Assembly (NCBI RefSeq): GCF_017313105.1
Contig: NZ_JAFLND010000002.1
Coordinates: forward strand, 731,920-795,919
From: [Muricauda] lutisoli (nom. illeg.)
GTDB lineage: Bacteria > Bacteroidota > Bacteroidia > Flavobacteriales > Flavobacteriaceae
Length of the DNA: 64,000 bases
Direction of reading: 5' to 3'
Below the pieces are notes generated by a model that did no database searches, was not told the DNA's origin, and saw only the letters and a program-made list of their open reading frames with translations. The stretch's first letter is position 1. Each line of letters opens with the position of its first letter. Positions 1 through 9,294 of the stretch are shown here, piece by piece. A program made the translations under genes and the position numbers.

Positions 1-1165
1 GGTCAATGGTAAGCCTTTGGTGTACTTGGACAATGCAGCCACCTCGCAGACACCACAGCAGGTAATCGATGCTATTGTAGATTATTACCAAAGGTATAAT
101 GCCAATATCCATCGTGGAGTGCATACCTTATCACAAGAGGCAACCGATGCTTACGAAGCGGCACGTCAAAAAATCCAAAAGCACTTTAACATTGCTCATT
201 CACACGAAGTGATTTTTACTTCGGGAACCACGCAAAGCATTAATTTGGTGGCAACCGGTTTCACTTCTTTTTTAAAGGATGGTGATGAAATTTTGGTTTC
301 AGCCATGGAGCATCACTCCAACATTGTGCCTTGGCAAATGTTGTGCGAGCGCACCGGTGCTATCCTAAAAGTGATTCCAATGAATTTGGAAGGGGAGTTG
401 GTCATGGAGGAATACCACAAGCTATTGTCAGATAAGACAAAGCTGGTCTTCTGCAACCATGTTTCCAATGCTTTGGGTACCATCAACCCGATAGAAGAAA
501 TCATCGAAGCCGCTCATAAAGCAGGAGCCCCCGTATTAATAGACGGTGCACAGGCAGCGGCACACATAAAAGCGGACTTACAAACGTTGGATGTGGATTT
601 TTATACCGTTTCGGCCCACAAAATGTGCGGGCCTACAGGCGTTGGAATGTTGTATGGAAAAGAGGAATGGCTTAAAAAATTGCCACCGTATCAAGGAGGT
701 GGTGAAATGATCGCTGAGGTAACCTTTGAAAAGACCACCTATGCCGACTTGCCCCATAAGTTTGAAGCAGGAACACCCAATATCTGCGGAGGAATTGCCT
801 TTGGAGCCGCTTTGGATTATATGAACAACATTGGCTTTGATGCTATTGCCGAATACGAAAATGAGTTAGTGCAATATGCCACGGAACAATTGCTTGCTAT
901 TGAAGGCTTAAAGATTTACGGAACCGCAGCGCACAAAACTTCGGTGATATCCTTTAACATCGAAGGCGTTCACCCCTACGATATAGGCACCATTGTGGAC
1001 AAATTGGGCATTGCTGTGAGAACAGGGCACCATTGTGCGCAGCCCATCATGGATTTTTATGAGATTCCGGGAACGGTAAGGGCCAGTTTTAGCTTTTATA
1101 ATACCAAGGAAGAAGTGGATAAACTGGTGGAGGGGGTTACACGCGCAAAGAATATGTTGCTGTAG
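1..1165 (+). CDS. sufS: Cysteine desulfurase SufS (5'-truncated by window edge)
   Basis: PLP-dependent cysteine desulfurase that takes sulfur from cysteine to an enzyme persulfide for Fe-S cluster assembly on the SUF machinery. The reading frame is open to the window edge (VNGKPLVYLDNAATS is visible), so the true start lies upstream. About 387 residues are visible, against roughly 405 for full-length SufS. The PLP lysine sits in SAHKMCGPTGVG and the catalytic cysteine loop is RTGHHCAQP, the SufS (group II) form rather than the IscS form. It is followed by sufE and a SufT-like gene, so it is the downstream part of a suf operon. Identification is secure. Confidence 0.97.
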   Translation, partial: VNGKPLVYLDNAATSQTPQQVIDAIVDYYQRYNANIHRGVHTLSQEATDAYEAARQKIQKHFNIAHSHEVIFTSGTTQSINLVATGFTSFLKDGDEILVSAMEHHSNIVPWQMLCERTGAILKVIPMNLEGELVMEEYHKLLSDKTKLVFCNHVSNALGTINPIEEIIEAAHKAGAPVLIDGAQAAAHIKADLQTLDVDFYTVSAHKMCGPTGVGMLYGKEEWLKKLPPYQGGGEMIAEVTFEKTTYADLPHKFEAGTPNICGGIAFGAALDYMNNIGFDAIAEYENELVQYATEQLLAIEGLKIYGTAAHKTSVISFNIEGVHPYDIGTIVDKLGIAVRTGHHCAQPIMDFYEIPGTVRASFSFYNTKEEVDKLVEGVTRAKNMLL

Positions 1166-1237
1166 CCTAACCGTTATCTTTATCATAAAGACTTGAATGG
1201 CAATCCACCGAGTTGTATTTTTGAATAAAACCATCGC

Positions 1238-1660
1238 ATGACCATAAAAGAGATACAGGAAGAGATAATAGACGAGTTTTCCATGTTCGACGACTGGATG
1301 CAGCGTTACGAATACATGATAGAACTCGGAAAATCGCTTCCCCTTATAGAGGAACAGTACAAAACCGATGACAACCTGATCAAAGGTTGCCAGAGCAAAG
1401 TGTGGGTGCATGCCGAACTCGATGGGGATAAATTGGTTTTCACAGCCGATAGTGATGCCATTATCACCAAAGGAATCATAGCTATTTTGGTTAGGGCATT
1501 CAGCAACCAAAAACCACAGGATATTATTGATGCCGATGTGGAGTTTATAGATGAAATAGGCCTCAAGGAACATTTATCGCCTACGCGTGCAAACGGATTG
1601 GTAAGTATGATCAAGCAGTTGAAATTATACGCGGTTGCTTATCAAACACAGTTAAAATAA
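1238..1660 (+). CDS. sufE: SufE cysteine desulfuration protein
   Basis: Sulfur acceptor that takes the persulfide from SufS and passes it to the SufBCD scaffold. It has 140 residues, the normal family length. The acceptor cysteine is residue 51 in GCQSKVW, the same position as Cys51 of E. coli SufE. The ATG at 1238 follows sufS by 72 bp and the next gene begins 6 bp after its stop, so the three genes are probably co-transcribed. Confidence 0.96.
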   Translation: MTIKEIQEEIIDEFSMFDDWMQRYEYMIELGKSLPLIEEQYKTDDNLIKGCQSKVWVHAELDGDKLVFTADSDAIITKGIIAILVRAFSNQKPQDIIDADVEFIDEIGLKEHLSPTRANGLVSMIKQLKLYAVAYQTQLK

Positions 1661-1666
1661 TTTGGA

Positions 1667-1996
1667 ATGAGTGAAGAAACTACCATAGATACACAAGAAC
1701 TGGGAGAAAAGATCGTAAAGGTGCTCAAAACTATTTACGACCCGGAAATCCCTGTGGATATTTACGAGTTGGGTTTAATTTACGACGTGTTCGTTAACGA
1801 GGAATACGAAGTAAAGATTTTGATGACCCTTACTTCTCCCAATTGTCCGGTTGCGGAAACGTTGCCCGTGGAAGTAGAGGAAAAGGTAAAGTCCATTGAT
1901 ATGCTAAAGGATGTAGAGGTGGAGATTACCTTTGACCCCCCATGGACCCAAGAGCTGATGAGCGAAGAGGCGAAATTGGAACTCGGACTCTTGTAA
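1667..1996 (+). CDS. SufT/MIP18-like (DUF59) Fe-S assembly protein
   Basis: Small single-domain protein of the MIP18/DUF59 family (109 residues), which takes part in Fe-S cluster maturation or carrier function. The visible signature is YDPEIPVDIYELGLIY near residue 26 and the conserved cysteine segment LTSPNCPVAETLP around residue 60. It starts 6 bp after sufE, which supports a SufT-like role over a PaaD phenylacetate role. No phenylacetate genes are nearby. Confidence 0.9.
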   Translation: MSEETTIDTQELGEKIVKVLKTIYDPEIPVDIYELGLIYDVFVNEEYEVKILMTLTSPNCPVAETLPVEVEEKVKSIDMLKDVEVEITFDPPWTQELMSEEAKLELGLL

Positions 1997-2018
1997 TAAA
2001 CCCGAAAAATTTCAAAAA

Positions 2019-2252
2019 ATGACCACAAGACAGATTGATAGGATTATTGAGATGGCTTGGGAGGACAGAACTCCGTTCGAGGCCATTGAATACCAGTTTG
2101 GCCTAAAGGAAAATGATGTTAGGGAGGTAATGCGCAGTAACCTCAAACGTTCATCTTTCGAGTTATGGAGAAAACGGGTAAAAGGGAGGAAGACCAAGCA
2201 CCAAAAAACATCATCGGCCAACAGATTTAGATCGCAGAATCAAAAACTATAG
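2019..2252 (+). CDS. DUF2805 / TIGR03643 family small protein
   Basis: A 77-residue basic protein whose body (RIIEMAWEDRTPFEAIE near the N-terminus, then a V-x-x-V-M-R stretch) matches the DUF2805/TIGR03643 family as I remember it. The pattern looks like a helix-turn-helix-type small domain, but its function is unknown. It starts 22 bp after the SufT-like gene and is probably part of the same transcript. The C-terminus is lysine/arginine rich, which would suit nucleic-acid contact; this is inference. Confidence 0.8.
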   Translation: MTTRQIDRIIEMAWEDRTPFEAIEYQFGLKENDVREVMRSNLKRSSFELWRKRVKGRKTKHQKTSSANRFRSQNQKL

Positions 2253-2294
2253 TGAACTCTTGAGGTTTAGTCCGATATCTGATATCTGAAAAGT

Positions 2295-2804
2295 ATGGAA
2301 AAAGAAATCGTAAACAGAGTAGCTCAAAGCAAGTTGATCACCTTCAATCTGGAGGATTATTATCCGAATGGGGAGCGTAAGGTCCTGGACATTAAAGATT
2401 GGTTGTACGAGGGCTTTATTCTTCGCGAAAAGGAATTCCGTGCCCATGTTGAAGCAAACGATTGGTCGGTATACAAAGATGCTTATGTGGCGCTTCAATG
2501 TTCTTCGGATGCCATAGTACCAGGTTGGGCCTTTATGCTGATTGCTTCCAAACTACAGCCCTACGCTAAAAGAGTGGTCCAAGGAAGTTTAGAAAACCTC
2601 GAAACCGCGCTCTATCAATCCATTTTGGAGAATTTGGATATTACCCAGTTTACCGATAAACCCGTAATCATAAAAGGGTGTTCCAATAAGCCAGTTCCAG
2701 AGAATGCCTATTTGATGGCAGTGGCCAGAATACAGGAGGTCGCTAAGAGTGTGATGTATGGAGAGGCCTGTTCCTCGGTACCTCTTTATAAAAAGAGGAA
2801 GTAA
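2295..2804 (+). CDS. DUF2480 family protein
   Basis: A 169-residue soluble protein of the Bacteroidetes family DUF2480, function unknown. It has no signal peptide or membrane segment. Three cysteines occur: one in LQCSSDAIVPGWAFM around residue 72, one in KGCSNKPVPENAYL and one near the C-terminus. The family recurrently follows suf genes in Flavobacteriaceae, as here, so a link with Fe-S metabolism is plausible but not shown. ATG start at 2295, 42 bp after the preceding gene. Confidence 0.85.
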   Translation: MEKEIVNRVAQSKLITFNLEDYYPNGERKVLDIKDWLYEGFILREKEFRAHVEANDWSVYKDAYVALQCSSDAIVPGWAFMLIASKLQPYAKRVVQGSLENLETALYQSILENLDITQFTDKPVIIKGCSNKPVPENAYLMAVARIQEVAKSVMYGEACSSVPLYKKRK

Positions 2805-2869
2805 CAATTATTCAGTCACAAACCGTGACATTTCTTACTTTTACGGTTCTAAACATTAAACTCCATACT

Positions 2870-3802
2870 ATGAAAAAATTGCTTTTAGTTGGCATGGGAT
2901 TGTTTTTTGCATTTTCTGCCCATGCCCAAACCGAAGAAGAGCTCAAATCTGAAATTGGATCAAAAAAAGATTCGATCAAGGCCATTCAGAAAAGAGTGGA
3001 CGGTCTACAGGCAAAATTGGATGCCTTGCCAGGCTGGAAAGTAGGTGCTTTCGGAACCATCGGTGGAAGCATATCCCAGTTCAACAATTGGTTCGCACAG
3101 GGAATTCCGAACAACTCTTCGGGCAACATTGGGTTTACCGTAAATGCCTTTGCCAACCTAAAAGAAGAAAAATTCTTTTGGAGAAATGCGGCCAACCTCA
3201 ACTTATCCTGGGTAAAGTTGGATGATAAGGATGATCCCAACGATGACGATAGCTTCCGCCAGGCCACGGATGTGTTCAATATCACTTCTTTGTACGGTAG
3301 AAAATTGAGTGAAAAGTTTGCTATTTCCACCTTGGCAGAATACCGAACTACTATTCTGAGCAATTTTAACGACCCGGGATACCTTGACCTTGGTGTAGGT
3401 GCTACCTGGACCCCGATAGCGGATTTGGTAGTAGTGATACATCCGCTCAACTACAACTTTGTGTTCAGTAGCGAGGATACCATTTTTGAATCCTCCATGG
3501 GTGCCAAGATCGTTGCGGATTATACCAAACAAATAGGTGACATAAGCTTTAAAAGTAACCTATCTTTATTCCAAAGCTATGAAAGTAGCAACTTGAGCAA
3601 CTGGACATGGACCAATTCTTTTAGCTATACCTTATGGAAAATGATTGGTGTAGGTTTTGATTTTGGGTTGAGAAACAACAAGCAGGAAACTTTGAATTAT
3701 ATTGTAAACAATGCGCCGACCCCCAATCCTGATGCCACTTTTGACAGCATAGATAATGAATTGCAGACCTATTGGACTTTAGGACTAAGCTATAAATTCT
3801 AA
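2870..3802 (+). CDS. DUF3078 outer-membrane-type secreted protein
   Basis: A 310-residue exported protein of the Bacteroidetes DUF3078 family. I place the start at the ATG at 2870, because MKKLLLVGMGLFFAFSAHAQ is a complete signal peptide; a longer reading from 2825 adds an unlikely N-terminal tail. After a short charged coiled region (residues 20-45) come alternating aromatic strands (WKVGAFGTIGGSISQFNNW onward, ending WTLGLSYKF), which suggests a small outer-membrane beta-barrel. It is followed by a clear terminator at 3831, closing the suf-headed gene run. Function unknown. Confidence 0.85.
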   Translation: MKKLLLVGMGLFFAFSAHAQTEEELKSEIGSKKDSIKAIQKRVDGLQAKLDALPGWKVGAFGTIGGSISQFNNWFAQGIPNNSSGNIGFTVNAFANLKEEKFFWRNAANLNLSWVKLDDKDDPNDDDSFRQATDVFNITSLYGRKLSEKFAISTLAEYRTTILSNFNDPGYLDLGVGATWTPIADLVVVIHPLNYNFVFSSEDTIFESSMGAKIVADYTKQIGDISFKSNLSLFQSYESSNLSNWTWTNSFSYTLWKMIGVGFDFGLRNNKQETLNYIVNNAPTPNPDATFDSIDNELQTYWTLGLSYKF

Positions 3803-3830
3803 AAACCGTAGAAACAAGAAACAAAAAAAA

Positions 3831-3854
3831 GCCCTCGATTCAGAGGGCTTTTTT
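3831..3854 (+). terminator. Rho-independent terminator after the DUF3078 gene
   Basis: The arms GCCCTC (3831-3836) and GAGGGC (3843-3848) form a perfect 6-bp stem with a 6-base loop. A run of eight A precedes it and six T follow. It ends the rightward suf-headed transcript. Confidence 0.85.
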
Positions 3855-4073
3855 GTGGGGTGAAAAAATGTTTTCTGTGTTTTTAAGACCATGTCTAAGT
3901 AGGTTAAGATCCGTAAGATCTGCGTGTGACACTAAAATGACTTAAAAACAATGTGAAAGTAGCTTTTCAGTGGTCACTCACTAAACTTTTGTTGTGAATT
4001 GGCCTAAAAATGTTGTGAACAGTTTTCTATTTTACCATTCATCGAGGAAGTTGACTGCTTAGCTGTAAAAGGT
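3855..4073. other. Convergent intergenic region, no gene seen
   Basis: This 219-bp gap lies between the terminator of the rightward DUF3078 gene and the end of leftward hflX. I find no reading frame, strong hairpin or recognisable RNA in it. Confidence 0.6.
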
Positions 4074-5285
4074 TTAGTACTCGTCCAGGTGCTCTGGGTA
4101 TAAAAAGTTGTTGTACGGAAAGCGCGTTACATGGATATCACGTACAGCATCATAGACACGCTTTCTGAATTCGTCTATGTTTTCCTTGTTCAGAGCAGAA
4201 ATGAACAAGGCTTTGTCGCCAAGTTTATTGAAATAGGTTTTTTTCCATTCTTCCAGGGTAAAATGTGCTTTGGTTCGCTCGGTCACTAAATCGTCTTCAT
4301 CAATAGTTTCGGGAGTGTACCGGTCTATTTTGTTAAAAACCATAATACAGGGCTTGTCAGAACTATCTATTTCATCCAAAATTTGATTTACAGAATCAAT
4401 GTGCTCCTCAAAATTAGGATGCGAGATATCTACCACATGCAGTAAAAGGTCAGCTTCACGAACCTCGTCCAAAGTACTTTTAAAACTTTCGACCAACTGT
4501 GTGGGCAGTTTTCTAATAAAACCTACCGTATCACTCAAAAGAAAAGGAAGATTGCCCAAAACCACTTTACGAACCGTAGTGTCCAAGGTGGCAAAGAGCT
4601 TGTTTTCTGCAAAAACATCACTTTTACTGATCACGTTCATTAAGGTGGATTTCCCTACGTTGGTATATCCTACCAATGCAACGCGTACCAAAGAACCCCG
4701 GTTACCGCGTTGGGTTTCCATTTGGCGGTCTATTTTGGCAAGTTTCTTTTTGAGCAAGGCTATTCGATCACGAACAATACGTCTATCCGTTTCAATTTCC
4801 GTTTCACCGGGACCACGCATACCAATACCCCCTCGCTGTCTTTCCAAGTGGGTCCAAAGACCGGTCAGTCTTGGCAATAAATATTCATATTGTGCAAGTT
4901 CGACCTGTGTACGGGCATAACTTGTCTTGGCGCGCTGGGCAAAAATATCCAGAATCAAGCTGGTTCTATCCAGAACCTTACAGCGGAGTAGCTTTTCAAT
5001 ATTGTTTTGCTGTGCCGGGGAGAGTTCATCATCAAAAATAACGGAACCGATATCATTTTCCTTGACATATTTGCGTACTTCTTCCATTTTACCACTCCCA
5101 ATGTATGTTTTGGGATTGGGTACATCAACACGTTGCACGAATCTTTTCTCGACTTCGCCACCGGCAGTGTAGGTCAAAAATTCAAGCTCATCCAAGTACT
5201 CCTTTACCTTATCTTCATTTTGGTGCTGGTTCATTACACCGATGAGTACCGCCTTTTCATATTCTATGGACTTCTTTTCTAGCAT
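4074..5285 (-). CDS. hflX: Ribosome-associated GTPase HflX
   Basis: GTPase of the Obg-HflX superfamily that acts on stalled or stressed ribosomes. It has 403 residues from the ATG at 5285; a TTG immediately upstream is less likely. The N-terminal HflX domain is followed by the glycine-rich linker RQRGGIGMRGPGETEIE, then the G domain with P-loop GYTNVGKSTLMN, DTVGF and NKID. A TAAATTTG sequence on the minus strand (complement of 5303-5310) fits a Bacteroidetes -7 box for this gene. It is transcribed alone. Confidence 0.96.
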   Translation of the reverse strand: MLEKKSIEYEKAVLIGVMNQHQNEDKVKEYLDELEFLTYTAGGEVEKRFVQRVDVPNPKTYIGSGKMEEVRKYVKENDIGSVIFDDELSPAQQNNIEKLLRCKVLDRTSLILDIFAQRAKTSYARTQVELAQYEYLLPRLTGLWTHLERQRGGIGMRGPGETEIETDRRIVRDRIALLKKKLAKIDRQMETQRGNRGSLVRVALVGYTNVGKSTLMNVISKSDVFAENKLFATLDTTVRKVVLGNLPFLLSDTVGFIRKLPTQLVESFKSTLDEVREADLLLHVVDISHPNFEEHIDSVNQILDEIDSSDKPCIMVFNKIDRYTPETIDEDDLVTERTKAHFTLEEWKKTYFNKLGDKALFISALNKENIDEFRKRVYDAVRDIHVTRFPYNNFLYPEHLDEY

Positions 5286-5430
5286 CAAATGGGTTTAGGA
5301 TACAAATTTACGTAATGTTTTGAAGCTGTTTTATGCTTTTCGCCTTTAAGGGCCGATGAACACGGGAAAAGTCTATTAATTGATGGGATTCTTCCCTATC
5401 TTGATGCCTTAAACCAAACCAACCAAAAAA

Positions 5431-8190
5431 ATGCTAAGATTTCAATCTCTTACTAACCAAAAAAAATATGTTTTTTCAGAATTTATCCTTGGTTTTGTAC
5501 TGTTGACACTGATATTTCCAGTGGACCTGCAGGCTCAAAATTCATCCATTCCACACCCTGATGATGTTATTGGATTTGAGGTAGGCTCGGATTTTCATTT
5601 GGCCACTTACAAGCAATCCATTGAATACTTTAAAAAACTGGACGCTGCCAGTGACCTGGTAGAAATGCGGGAAACGGGTAAAACTTCAGAAGGTCGTACC
5701 TGGTATTATGTTCTGATTTCTTCCAAAGAAAACTTGGGCAAGATCGACCATTACAAGGAAATATCACAAAAATTGGCCCACCCAAAAGGAATGTCCCGTG
5801 AAGAAGCCAAAAACTTGGCCGTAGAGGGCAAGGCCATTGTGGACTTAAGTGGGGGATTACATGCTTCAGAAGTCGCAGGGGCACAACATATCATTACATT
5901 GGCCCATCAAATTGTAACCGAGGCAGACACCAAAAAATTTAAACCCATTCTGGACAATGTTATTTTGGTGTTATGGCCATCGTTAAACCCAGATGGTCAA
6001 GATATTATTGTAAACTGGTATATGTCCAACGTGGGAACACATTATGAAACAGCAAGGACACCATGGCTTTATCAAAAATATGTGGGACATGACAATAATA
6101 GGGATGCGTATATGCTCAATATGCTGGAGTCTCGGGTTGTGGGCAGAACATGGAGGGAATGGGAACCGAATGTGATTCATGTCCATCATCAATCCTCACC
6201 TTTCCCAACCCGAATTTGGTTGCCTCCCTTTGCTGAGCCCATTGCGCCGCAAACACCACCCATTGTTGCCCGTGAGGTGAACATGATCGGAATGGCCATG
6301 GCACAAGAATTGGAAACCGAAGGTTTGCCTGGGGCCGTGCACATGGGTAAGGGTTTTGATGCTTGGTATCCCGGGTACATTGATTATTTGCCCGTGATGC
6401 AGAACATTCCATCATTTTGGACCGAAACGGCATTGTACCGATATGCTACCCCTTATTTTTATACCATTCGGGATTTTCCTGAACATAGAAAGGACTTAAG
6501 GGTGGAATCTCTTTACAACAGCCCATGGAAAGGTGGTTGGTGGCGATTGAGTGATGCCATGCAGTATATGCAAACCGCTTCGATTGCCGTATTGGACTAT
6601 TCTGCCAAGTATAAGGAAACCTTGTTGTTCAACAAATATCAGGCTGCGGTAACCACCATTGAAAAATATAAAAATGAAGCTCCTTATGCCTACATCATCC
6701 CTCAAAAACAACGAGACCCTGTTCGCCCGGTCGAACTTTTAAAGCGTTTGGCTTTCAATGGAGTAAAAATCTCCCAATTGGACCAACCAATGGAATATTC
6801 GGGGGTTACCTATCCCAAAGGTACTTGGGTGATACCCATGGATCAAGAGTTTGCCGAAATGGCGCGTCAGGTATTGGATGTTCAAGTGTATCCTGATTTA
6901 AGGGAATCCCCGGATGGGCCCCTGGAACAACCTTATGATGCTGCAGGATGGACCCTTCCTTTTCAGATGGAAGTGGATGTGGTTACGGGAACTATTCCTT
7001 TAACGGATGTATTTAGGGAAGCTTTGATACCTGTTGAAGGTAATCCCCTAAATACCACAGATGATGAAGAACAGGACCTGAACAAAACCGATTTTGCCCC
7101 AGGAGCAGGTTTTGATACGAATAAAGTGGCAGCAGGTATTAAACCAATGTCCGGAACCCTCCGAGGCAACGGAAGCACATTGTGGCTAGATCCGGCACAG
7201 AACAATATTTTTCGGGTTTTAGGAGAGGCCATTAAAAATGGCTACAGCATTGGTTATAACTCGGATACCAAAAAATATGGGGTAAGAGGTGTTTCACGAA
7301 GTAAAATAAATCAATGGATCAAGGAGTATGCGATCCACGCCAGCATGGGCTCAGGGTATGGTGATTCCAAAGTGAAATCCAGGATTGGCCTTTACCGTCC
7401 ATGGACGGCAAGCATGGATATGGGATGGACCCGTTGGTTGCTGGATAATTTTGGTATTCCTTATGCCTCTGTCAGGGACATGGATTTTAAATCCAATAAT
7501 CTAAAAGATCGTTTTGATGTAATCGTAATGGCCTCCGAATGGCCAGGATCCATTGAAAACGGTTTGGAGCCCGGTTCAGCGCCACCGGAATATGCAGGAG
7601 GATTGGGTGAACTCGGTATCCGCAACTTGAATGCTTTTGTGGAACAGGGAGGAACATTGATCACGTTGAACCGAAGCTCGGATTTTGCCATCAACGCGCT
7701 GCACCTACCGGTAAAGAATGTGGTGGACAAAGTGGGCAGGGCAAAATTTTTCACCGGAGGTTCCATTGTTCAGGTGGAAACCAACCCAAGCCATCCGGTT
7801 ATGGCGGGAATGCTCCAGAAATCCAATGTTTTTGTATATAACAGTCCTGTTTTTAGTACTGAAGAAGGATTTGAGGGGGAAGTATTGGCCAAGTACCAGA
7901 AAAAAGGTTCTCCTTTAATGTCCGGATTCTTGGTAGGGGAAGAATATATGAACGGAAATGCTGTGGCGTTGGATGTAAATCATGGCAAGGGCCATGTTCT
8001 ATTGTTTGGATATCAGCCCCAGTGGAGAGGTCAGTCCATGGGAACGTTTAGGACCCTGTTCAATGCCCTTCTGTATGCAAATGATATGCCCAATGTAGAT
8101 CGCGAGGTTTCCGAGGATTGGCTGTTTATACAAAGTAATCTTGATAAAGATAAATCGAATAACAAAGATGTAGACCCTAATAAGAAATAG
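5431..8190 (+). CDS. Secreted M14 family zinc carboxypeptidase
   Basis: Exported metallopeptidase of family M14, 919 residues. The N-terminal hydrophobic segment (about residues 14-33) ends at VDLQAQN, a typical cleavage context. The zinc motif is H144-A-S-E147 in GGLHASEVAG, and the third ligand is in the NVIHVHHQSS segment at residues 247-256. The C-terminal ~450 residues include a glutamine-amidotransferase-like fold region (YGDSKVKSRIGLY..., VLLFGYQPQWRGQ), an arrangement seen in large Bacteroidetes M14 proteins. The substrate is unknown, and peptide or peptidoglycan scavenging is inferred. The next gene starts 5 bp after its stop. Confidence 0.9.
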   Translation: MLRFQSLTNQKKYVFSEFILGFVLLTLIFPVDLQAQNSSIPHPDDVIGFEVGSDFHLATYKQSIEYFKKLDAASDLVEMRETGKTSEGRTWYYVLISSKENLGKIDHYKEISQKLAHPKGMSREEAKNLAVEGKAIVDLSGGLHASEVAGAQHIITLAHQIVTEADTKKFKPILDNVILVLWPSLNPDGQDIIVNWYMSNVGTHYETARTPWLYQKYVGHDNNRDAYMLNMLESRVVGRTWREWEPNVIHVHHQSSPFPTRIWLPPFAEPIAPQTPPIVAREVNMIGMAMAQELETEGLPGAVHMGKGFDAWYPGYIDYLPVMQNIPSFWTETALYRYATPYFYTIRDFPEHRKDLRVESLYNSPWKGGWWRLSDAMQYMQTASIAVLDYSAKYKETLLFNKYQAAVTTIEKYKNEAPYAYIIPQKQRDPVRPVELLKRLAFNGVKISQLDQPMEYSGVTYPKGTWVIPMDQEFAEMARQVLDVQVYPDLRESPDGPLEQPYDAAGWTLPFQMEVDVVTGTIPLTDVFREALIPVEGNPLNTTDDEEQDLNKTDFAPGAGFDTNKVAAGIKPMSGTLRGNGSTLWLDPAQNNIFRVLGEAIKNGYSIGYNSDTKKYGVRGVSRSKINQWIKEYAIHASMGSGYGDSKVKSRIGLYRPWTASMDMGWTRWLLDNFGIPYASVRDMDFKSNNLKDRFDVIVMASEWPGSIENGLEPGSAPPEYAGGLGELGIRNLNAFVEQGGTLITLNRSSDFAINALHLPVKNVVDKVGRAKFFTGGSIVQVETNPSHPVMAGMLQKSNVFVYNSPVFSTEEGFEGEVLAKYQKKGSPLMSGFLVGEEYMNGNAVALDVNHGKGHVLLFGYQPQWRGQSMGTFRTLFNALLYANDMPNVDREVSEDWLFIQSNLDKDKSNNKDVDPNKK

Positions 8191-8195
8191 TAACA

Positions 8196-9140
8196 TTGCG
8201 GAAAAAGGAAAACAGATATACCATAGCATTTTATAATCTAGAAAACTTTTTTGATACCAAGGACGACCCTTATTTGTTGGATGATGATTTTACGCCCAAG
8301 GGATTTAAAAAATGGAACAGATCAAAGTTTTGGAAAAAAGCAAAGAAGATTGCTAGGGCAGTTTCAAAAATTGGTTTGAAAGATAGCGGGTATCCACCGG
8401 TTTTGGTAGGTATGGCCGAGGTGGAAAACAAAGGAGTGATCGAAACTCTTTTGCAAACCAAAAAACTTCGGAATTTGAATTATGGTGTTATTCATTTTGA
8501 CTCTCCTGATGAAAGGGGAATCGACACGGCCCTGATCTACGACAAAGGACATTTTTCGGTTTTGGATGCAGAGACTATTCCTTTAATAGTTCAAAATACC
8601 GATGGAGAGCGCGACTTAACGCGGGACATTCTGTATGTACACGGTAAGCTGCATAAAGAAGAAATCCATGTTTTTGTAAACCACTGGCCATCCCGAAGGC
8701 AAGGAGCCGAAGAGACCAGCTATAAGCGAATTAAAGCGGCGGAAATTATGCTACAAGAGATTGATGAGATCAAAGCTGATCAGCCAAATATCATTATTAT
8801 GGGTGATTTTAATGATGACCCCAATTCGGAGAGTATACAAACCCTTATGAATACCGGAAAGTTCATTAACCCAATGCAAAAGTTATTGTCTCCCACATCG
8901 GGCAGTGCAAATTATAGGGGGGAATGGAGCCTTTTTGATCAAATATTGATTTCCCATAGTTTTTTAAACTATGAAAAGGGAACCCACAGCTTTGTAAAAG
9001 CAAAAATATTCTCGCCCCGTTTTTTAAAGCAATGGAAGGGCAGGTATAGAGGCAATCCGTTCAGGACTTTTGCCGGATCAAAATATTTGGGAGGTTATAG
9101 CGATCACTTTCCAGTATATATCGTTTTAGATGACAATTAA
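8196..9140 (+). CDS. Endonuclease/exonuclease/phosphatase family protein
   Basis: EEP-superfamily phosphodiesterase, 314 residues, probably cutting nucleic acids or phosphoesters with Mg2+. Visible motifs are FYNLENFFD near the N-terminus, the catalytic Glu in VGMAEVENK, NHWPSRRQG (His/Arg), IIMGDFNDDPNS, and the terminal GYSDHFPVYI. The start is TTG at 8196: an in-frame stop (TAA, 8181-8183) lies just upstream and no ATG is available. There is no signal peptide, so the enzyme is probably cytoplasmic although it follows a secreted peptidase by only 5 bp. Confidence 0.92.
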   Translation: MRKKENRYTIAFYNLENFFDTKDDPYLLDDDFTPKGFKKWNRSKFWKKAKKIARAVSKIGLKDSGYPPVLVGMAEVENKGVIETLLQTKKLRNLNYGVIHFDSPDERGIDTALIYDKGHFSVLDAETIPLIVQNTDGERDLTRDILYVHGKLHKEEIHVFVNHWPSRRQGAEETSYKRIKAAEIMLQEIDEIKADQPNIIIMGDFNDDPNSESIQTLMNTGKFINPMQKLLSPTSGSANYRGEWSLFDQILISHSFLNYEKGTHSFVKAKIFSPRFLKQWKGRYRGNPFRTFAGSKYLGGYSDHFPVYIVLDDN

Positions 9141-9294
9141 AATATGTAAGAAAATAGTTACACCACATAAAAGTTAATTTTCACAACATATTGAGGTAAA
9201 ACACTATGTATTTCGTCGAATAAAGTAGGAATTTTATCGATGATTTCTACATATCCTCTTATATTAGTAGTCCAAATCTTACCTAAACTTAATT

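Noticed and set aside
908..1573. 221-codon frame on the minus strand over sufS and sufE
   Set aside because: It lies antisense to two well-identified genes, has no protein-like features and arises from codon structure of the real genes.
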